A stretch of DNA of 64,000 bases from Streptomyces atratus (GTDB taxonomy: Bacteria > Actinomycetota > Actinomycetes > Streptomycetales > Streptomycetaceae), in assembly GCF_900119365.1 (NCBI RefSeq), contig NZ_FPJO01000014.1:122547-186546 (forward strand), read 5' to 3'. Position 1 is the stretch's first letter. The number at the start of each line of letters is the position of its first letter. Positions 59,833-64,000 of the stretch are shown here, in pieces. Position numbers and translations under genes: made by a program. The notes under the pieces were generated by a model. That model searched no databases and had not been told where the DNA came from. It saw nothing but the letters and a program-made list of their open reading frames with translations.

Positions 59833-59958
59833 CCGCCGCCGGATCCGGGCCCCGGAGGGAGTCGCGCCAGGCGCCCACCACCCGGAATGCACCTTTCGCA
59901 CCTACATGCGAGTCTGGTGATGGCCCATCGTCCGAGATCCGCAACAGGAGGCACGATC

Positions 59959-60129
59959 GTGGGCAAGAAGCAGAGTCGGCAGAACCGCGGTGCCCGCACC
60001 GGCGGCCACGAACGCAGCGCTGCTCCGGAAGTGAAGGAGCAGACGCGGCCAACGGCTGCCCAGGAGACGGTGCACTCGATCTCAGAACAGGTCTCCCACC
60101 GGAAGCAGCGGAGGTTCGGCCACAACTGA
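59959..60129 (+). CDS. Small basic hydrophilic protein
   Basis: A 56-aa protein, MGKKQSRQNRGARTGGHE..., rich in Arg, Lys, Gln and His, ending in QVSHRKQRRFGHN. The GTG at 59959 is preceded by a perfect AGGAGG, 7 nt away, and the gene is followed within 25 nt by a strong intrinsic terminator. It is thus a self-contained short gene. No family recognised; composition suggests nucleic-acid or ribosome contact, but this is a guess. Confidence 0.65.
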   Translation: MGKKQSRQNRGARTGGHERSAAPEVKEQTRPTAAQETVHSISEQVSHRKQRRFGHN

Positions 60130-60149
60130 TCCTCTTAGAACCACGACAA

Positions 60150-60206
60150 CCGCCCTCTGCGGCGGCACCCCCCTTGGGGGCAGCCGCCGCAGAGGGCGGT
60201 TTTTTT
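60150..60206 (+). terminator. Rho-independent terminator
   Basis: Perfect 17-bp arms 60150-60166 and 60183-60199, a smaller inner hairpin in the loop, and a run of seven T at 60200-60206. It ends the transcript of the 56-aa gene. Confidence 0.92.
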
Positions 60207-60464
60207 GTGTTGCGGATACCCACCGGGGGGTGCCGAGGGGGCGGTTGAGGGGGCCGGGTGGGGTGCCGAGGCGGGGTGCCGAGGTGGGGTGCTGAGCCGA
60301 TCCGTCCGCCGGATCCCGTAGGCCCGCGTGCCCGTTGAGCGGACGCGCGCCGACGTACGAACTCCCGCCGGTACACCACCCATTCGGGGATCTGCCGGAG
60401 GTTTATCTACGCGCGGAGCTGCAACGCTCGAACGATCATTCGGGCATATCAGACCAGTTCTTCC

Positions 60465-60495
60465 GCAGCTATTACCGGCCGGTACCAATAGCTGC
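60465..60495. promoter_or_regulatory. Nested palindrome upstream of the SGNH esterase
   Basis: Arms GCAGCTATT (60465-60473) and its complement (60487-60495) enclose the 12-bp palindrome TACCGGCCGGTA (60473-60484), 60-90 nt before the start. It could be an operator or leader hairpin. The rest of the 350-bp gap 60207-60556 shows no gene. Confidence 0.5.
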
Positions 60496-60556
60496 TAGAA
60501 ACGTGGCGCTCACTCAACCCCCCACCCACCCCCCACACTTCGGAGGGCTGACAGCC

Positions 60557-61363
60557 ATGTCAGTACGGAGATTCTGGGCGTCCGCATCCACTCTGGTCCT
60601 CGCCGCCGTGGCCGCGCTGGGCGTTGCCCAGCCGGCCTCGGCAGACTCCTCGGCCGCCGCCGGTGGGTACGTCGCCCTCGGCGACTCGTACTCCTCCGGC
60701 GTCGGTGCGGGGAGCTATCTGTCCGACAGCGGCGACTGCCGCCGCAGCACCAAGGCCTATCCCTACCTCTGGGCCGCTGCGAACTCCCCCTCTTCCTTTG
60801 CCTTCGTGGCCTGTTCCGGTGCCACGACCAGCTCGGTGGCCGGGACCCAGCTGGGGGCGTTGAACTCGTCCACCGGCCTGGTCAGCGTCACCGCGGGCGG
60901 CAACGACGTCGGGTTCGCCGATGTCATGCAGGACTGCGTGCTGTCCGGCGAGGCCGCCTGCCTCAGCAGCGTCGGCTCGGCCGTCTCGCAGATCCAGAAC
61001 TCGCTTCCTTCCGGGCTGAGTTCGCTCTACGGCGCCATCCGGTCACGGGCCCCGCAGGCCCACGTCGTGGTGCTGGGCTACCCCCGCTTCTACCAGCTGA
61101 GCGGCAGCTGCATCGCCGGGCTCTCGGAAAAGGAGCGGTCGGCCATAAACAACGCGTCCGACGTGCTGAACGGGGTCATCGCCAAGCAGGCGGCCGACGC
61201 CGGGTTCACGTTCTCCAGCGTGGTCGACGAGTTCACCGGGCACGAGCTGTGCTCCGGTGACGCGTGGCTCCACAGCGTGTCGCTGCCGATCTACAACTCG
61301 TACCACCCCAAGGCCGCCGGTCAGTCCGGTGGTTACCTTCCGGCCTTCCGCTCGGCCGCGTAG
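60557..61363 (+). CDS. Secreted SGNH/GDSL esterase-lipase
   Basis: A 268-aa protein with a Sec signal peptide (about residues 1-29, ending ASA-DSS). Catalytic blocks are GDSYSSGVG (nucleophile Ser), VTAGGNDVGFAD (Gly/Asn of the oxyanion hole) and SYHPKAAGQ near the C-terminus (catalytic His). Six cysteines can form three disulfides, as in Streptomyces rimosus lipase-type enzymes (SCO7513 family, from memory). It hydrolyses acyl esters outside the cell. Start ATG 60557 with GGAGGG upstream. Confidence 0.93.
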   Translation: MSVRRFWASASTLVLAAVAALGVAQPASADSSAAAGGYVALGDSYSSGVGAGSYLSDSGDCRRSTKAYPYLWAAANSPSSFAFVACSGATTSSVAGTQLGALNSSTGLVSVTAGGNDVGFADVMQDCVLSGEAACLSSVGSAVSQIQNSLPSGLSSLYGAIRSRAPQAHVVVLGYPRFYQLSGSCIAGLSEKERSAINNASDVLNGVIAKQAADAGFTFSSVVDEFTGHELCSGDAWLHSVSLPIYNSYHPKAAGQSGGYLPAFRSAA

Positions 61364-61382
61364 GACGCGGACGACGGAGGTG

Positions 61383-61433
61383 CAGCAGCGCGGCGGGCTG
61401 CCGGGGGTCTCCCGGAGGCCCGCCGCACTGCTG
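61383..61433. terminator. Bidirectional hairpin between the esterase and exporter genes
   Basis: 15-nt arms 61383-61397 and 61419-61433 with one mismatch, and an inner CCGGG/CCCGG stem, in a 70-bp convergent gap. Confidence 0.7.
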
Positions 61434-62888
61434 TCACGGTCGGGCGGCGGGAGCGGTCGTTGTGGCGCCCGGCCGGTGCAGGGTCAGGGCGGTGACCGCG
61501 GCGAGTACGGCGGTGGCCGCGGCGGCCCACCAGCCGTGGCGGAACGCGTCGAGCGCCTCGCCCGGCCCGTCCGGCGCACCGAGCAGCGTGACCATCAGCG
61601 CCACACCCAGCACCGAACCCGTCTGGCGGGCCATCGAGGTGACGGCCGATCCGGTGGCGAACCGGGTGGGCGGGAGCGCCGCGGCGGCCGCGCCGACCAG
61701 GGTGGGGAGGGCCAAGCCGACGCCGATGCCGGTGACCACCATGCCGGGGAGGAAGCCGCTCGCGTAATGCGGGGCCGTATCGAGCGCGAGGGCCCACCAG
61801 GCCAGCCCGGAGGCGAAGAGCAGGCAGCCGAGCGCCGCGGTGCGGCCCGCTCCGAGCCGGCGGACGACCGGTCCTGCGAGGACGGCGAGCACGGGCACGA
61901 CCAACGGCCCCGGCGCGATGGCCAGTCCGGTACGGATCGCCGAGTACCCCCACACCTGCTGGCACCAGAGCACCGCCGTCAGCAGCATGGCCGCGAACGC
62001 GACGGTGAAGAGCAGAGCCCCGAGGGTGGCCGTCGCGAAGACCCGGGTACGCAGCATCGGCAGTTCGACGACCGGGGCCGGATGACGGGCCGAGCGCACC
62101 CAGAAGCCCGCGGCGAGGACGGCCGCCGCGAGCAGCGGAACCAGGACCCGTGGCGAACTCCAGCCCCAGGCATCGGCCTTGACCAGGGCGAACGCCAGAG
62201 CACCGATCGCGAGGGTGAGCAGCACCGCCCCGACGAGGTCCGGGAACGGGCCCTCGCGGTGCGGGCGGGCATCGGGCAGCAGCCTTACGCCCGCGAGCAG
62301 TCCGATCACGCCGACCGGCACATTGACCAGAAAGACCCAGCGCCAGTCCGCCTCCACGAGCACACCGCCGACCACCGGGCCGAGACCGGCCGCGATGCCG
62401 CCGATCGCCGCCCAGCTCCGGATGGCCCGGGGGCGGTGCTCCGCCGGGGTGTTGACGAGCAGCAGGGCGAGGGACGTCGGCATGAGCGCGGCGGCCCCGG
62501 CCGCTTGCAGCGCGCGGGCGGCCACCAGCCAGCCGACTCCCGGGGCGAAGGCGCAGAGCGCGGAGGCGACGGTGAAGACCGCAAGGCCGAGGAGGAAGCC
62601 GCGGCGGTGGCCGAACCGGTCGGCGAGCCGGCCCGCGACGACGAGCAGGGCGGCGAAGACGATCGCGTACGCGTTGAGCACCCAGGACAGCGAGGCGAGG
62701 GAGCTGCCGTCGAAGGCGTCGCCGAGTGCGGGGACCGCGACATTGACGATGAACAGGTCGAGATTCACGACGATGACACCGGCCGAAATGATCCAGGCGG
62801 TGGCGCGCGAGGAGGGGGTGGGGGGAGAGGGGGAAGCAGTCGCCCGATCAGCCACCACGACGTGTGAGTTTGATTTTCCAACTGTCAT
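61434..62888 (-). CDS. MFS exporter, DHA2 (14-helix) family
   Basis: A 484-aa drug/metabolite efflux protein with ~14 hydrophobic segments. It has the motif NLDLFIVNVAVPALG in helix 1, GRLADRFGHRRGF (motif A) in loop 2-3 and a motif C-like GLGPVVGGVL. The start ATG at 62888 has no ribosome site and may be close to the transcript start. It is divergent from an HxlR regulator (45-bp gap), the usual arrangement for an inducible exporter. Confidence 0.9.
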   Translation of the reverse strand: MTVGKSNSHVVVADRATASPSPPTPSSRATAWIISAGVIVVNLDLFIVNVAVPALGDAFDGSSLASLSWVLNAYAIVFAALLVVAGRLADRFGHRRGFLLGLAVFTVASALCAFAPGVGWLVAARALQAAGAAALMPTSLALLLVNTPAEHRPRAIRSWAAIGGIAAGLGPVVGGVLVEADWRWVFLVNVPVGVIGLLAGVRLLPDARPHREGPFPDLVGAVLLTLAIGALAFALVKADAWGWSSPRVLVPLLAAAVLAAGFWVRSARHPAPVVELPMLRTRVFATATLGALLFTVAFAAMLLTAVLWCQQVWGYSAIRTGLAIAPGPLVVPVLAVLAGPVVRRLGAGRTAALGCLLFASGLAWWALALDTAPHYASGFLPGMVVTGIGVGLALPTLVGAAAAALPPTRFATGSAVTSMARQTGSVLGVALMVTLLGAPDGPGEALDAFRHGWWAAAATAVLAAVTALTLHRPGATTTAPAARP

Positions 62889-62893
62889 GGCGG

Positions 62894-62929
62894 CAAGGTA
62901 GCGCCAGTGAGTTTGAGATGGCAACCTTG
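62894..62929. promoter_or_regulatory. Inverted repeat between the exporter and HxlR genes
   Basis: CAAGGT (62894-62899) and ACCTTG (62924-62929) flank 24 nt in the 45-bp intergenic gap, a candidate HxlR operator. Confidence 0.4.
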
Positions 62930-62933
62930 TGTG

Positions 62934-63494
62934 ATGAGTACTGCACAGGAACCCCACGCCCGTACCGCCCCGACGGTCGCGCTGCCCGGTCGGCCCTGCT
63001 CGGCCGCGGCGGCGCTGCACGTGGTGGGTGAGAAGTGGGCGTTGCTCGCGGTGCGCGAGATCTTCTTCGGCAACCACCGGTTCGAGGCGATCGCCCGTAA
63101 CACCGGCGCACCCCGCGACCGTCTCGCGGCGCGGCTGCGTTCACTGGAGCAGGCGGGGGTGGTGGAGCGGCGGCCCTACAACGAACGCCCGCCGCGCTAC
63201 GAGTACCACCTGACCGATTCCGGACGCGATCTCGCGCCGGTCATCCGGGCGCTGCTGGACTGGGGCGACCGATGGGTGCTGGAGGACCGGCCGGTGGTCA
63301 TGATCCACGAGCCGGCTGCGGACGGGGACGGCCAGGCGCACGGGCAGGCACCCGCGCACGCGCACGATCTCGACGCGGCGTGGATCTGCCGCACATGCGG
63401 CGAGGAAGTCGTGATGAACACGCTGACGGTCGACGTCCGCTCCCCCGGCTGGGACCGCTCCGGCCCCAGGGCGCCGAGCCCGTCCGGCGACTGA
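62934..63494 (+). CDS. HxlR-family transcriptional regulator
   Basis: A 186-aa winged-helix regulator: GRPCSAAAALHVVGEKWALLAVREIFFGNHRF, with the conserved cysteine near the start of the HxlR domain known in relatives to sense electrophiles, then LAARLRSLEQAGVVERRPY (wing region). The C-terminus adds a His/Asp/Ala-rich linker and a CRTCGEEV CxxC knuckle, which could bind metal. Start ATG 62934; an ATG 9 codons upstream (62907) is possible. Probably represses the adjacent exporter. Confidence 0.9.
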   Translation: MSTAQEPHARTAPTVALPGRPCSAAAALHVVGEKWALLAVREIFFGNHRFEAIARNTGAPRDRLAARLRSLEQAGVVERRPYNERPPRYEYHLTDSGRDLAPVIRALLDWGDRWVLEDRPVVMIHEPAADGDGQAHGQAPAHAHDLDAAWICRTCGEEVVMNTLTVDVRSPGWDRSGPRAPSPSGD

Positions 63495-63548
63495 CGGCGG
63501 CTTCGGAGTCGGCGTGCGCGCGGCGGGAGACCGCAGGGACGTCCGGCG

Positions 63549-63653
63549 TCAGTACCGCTCGGCGAGATGCTCGCGGCCCGCCGGGGGCTCGTACGGCTCG
63601 GGCCAGAAGTCGGTGATCTCTCTGATCCGCCCCGTCGCGTCGAACACGAAGAA
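63549..63653 (-). pseudogene. 3' remnant of an NTF2/SnoaL-like gene cut by the IS
   Basis: Minus-strand reading gives FFVFDATGRIREITDFWPEP then YEPPAGREHLAERY and a stop, matching the C-terminus of SnoaL/NTF2-like proteins (polyketide cyclase or limonene-epoxide-hydrolase fold). Its 5' part is replaced at 63654 by the IS end. Confidence 0.7.
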
Positions 63654-64000
63654 TTGACTTCCTCCCCCTCGTGAACGAGGGGGATTCCTACGGCTCGCGC
63701 CGTGGGGGTTTCTGCTTCGTCGCCGACTGCCCGCCCGGAGAACTCCGTTGGGGTCTTACACCAGCTCCACAGACTGTTACCGCCAGCCCGGCGGCCAGAA
63801 GGTTCTTCGCTGCGTTCACGTCCCGGTCGTGGGTCGTTCCGCAGTCGCACGTCCAGGTACGGACGTTCAGCGGCATCTTCCCGACGAGGGTGCCGCAGGC
63901 GGAGCACAGCTTGGACGAGGGGAACCATCGGTCGACGGCGATCACCTCGCGCCCGTACCAGGCGGCCTTGTACTCCAGCATGGAGCGGAACTCGCTCCAG
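63654..64000 (-). mobile_element. IS200/IS605-type element, right end (continues past window)
   Basis: The boundary reads TCAA (complement of 63654-63657), the usual right cleavage site of IS605-type elements. It is preceded by a 9-bp hairpin (63663-63671 with 63676-63684, loop TGAA) and a second one (63690-63694 with 63699-63703). These structures at the tnpB 3' end match the region that encodes the guide-scaffold (omega/re) RNA in TnpB systems. Left end not in window. Confidence 0.75.
63688..64000 (-). CDS. tnpB: TnpB (IS605 OrfB) RNA-guided nuclease, C-terminal part
   Basis: The last ~104 residues of TnpB: AWYGREVIAVDRWFPSSKLCSACG, then a second knuckle WTCDCGTTHDRDVNAAKNLL. The four cysteines form the zinc finger inserted in the RuvC domain, and Asp in DRDVNAAKN is the third RuvC catalytic residue. 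The tail ends with a basic, Gln/Pro-rich stretch. The reading frame is open to the window edge. No tnpA is visible in the part shown. Confidence 0.88.
   Translation of the reverse strand, partial: WSEFRSMLEYKAAWYGREVIAVDRWFPSSKLCSACGTLVGKMPLNVRTWTCDCGTTHDRDVNAAKNLLAAGLAVTVCGAGVRPQRSSPGGQSATKQKPPRREP

Overview
The window is high-GC, densely packed chromosomal DNA from a Streptomyces or a very close relative. The evidence is the gene content and its order (topA, hppA, bldG, an apgA-like gene, a tad/ssd cluster, acs, nhaA, nth, crp, a pair of ArsA/Get3-like ATPases, wblA, a class A PBP), the frequent GTG starts, and the many 4-base stop/start overlaps. From memory, the order of roughly 1-50 kb parallels the S. 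coelicolor region around SCO3542-SCO3582. It also parallels Mycobacterium tuberculosis Rv3646c-Rv3683, so this is an old actinobacterial core block.

Layout. 1-8.7 kb: a membrane-domain/thymidylate kinase fusion (partial), topoisomerase I, a small membrane protein, a methyltransferase and a lipoprotein, all on the minus strand. 9-13 kb: the H+-translocating pyrophosphatase hppA, and the bldG/anti-sigma partner-switching pair. 13.1-15.6 kb: a DUF1998 (MrfA-type) helicase. 15.5-20.7 kb: a seven-gene Tad/Flp-type pilus operon running ssd/cpaE-tadA-tadB-tadC-pilin-TadE-TadG. 21.2-25.9 kb: an HAD phosphatase, a probable 6S-like/Ms1-type RNA (inferred from position and structure), an insertion sequence, a degenerate Fic-like protein and a CooC-like ATPase. 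26-36 kb: a polysaccharide-deacetylase lipoprotein, a SulP-carbonic anhydrase fusion, acetyl-CoA synthetase, NhaA, a holin-like membrane protein and an epoxide-hydrolase-like enzyme. 36.4-50.1 kb: a MarP-like membrane serine protease, CoA Nudix, endonuclease III, Crp, an MBL hydrolase, a second Nudix, RidA, DUF4177, two ArsA-like ATPases, WblA, a PonA2-like PBP, a YqeY protein and a metallophosphoesterase.

A tRNA-Pro(CGG) at 50.24 kb marks the change to a more variable region. 50.5-57.2 kb carries a membrane glycosyltransferase, a membrane-anchored sulfite-oxidase-like molybdoenzyme, a DUF2064 protein, a GT2 glycosyltransferase and an unusual SDR with an inserted zinc-ribbon-like segment; together these look like cell-surface glycan genes. 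57.2-63.5 kb has two regulator/target pairs, each divergent (serine hydrolase/TetR and DHA2 exporter/HxlR), plus a secreted SGNH esterase. The window ends in an IS200/IS605-type TnpB element that has cut through an NTF2/SnoaL-like gene.

The most unusual structure is the insertion sequence at about 22.5-23.9 kb. Its near-perfect terminal inverted repeats enclose an IS5-type transposase and also a gene resembling contact-dependent growth inhibition immunity proteins, with no toxin beside it. No rRNA, CRISPR array or complete prophage was seen.
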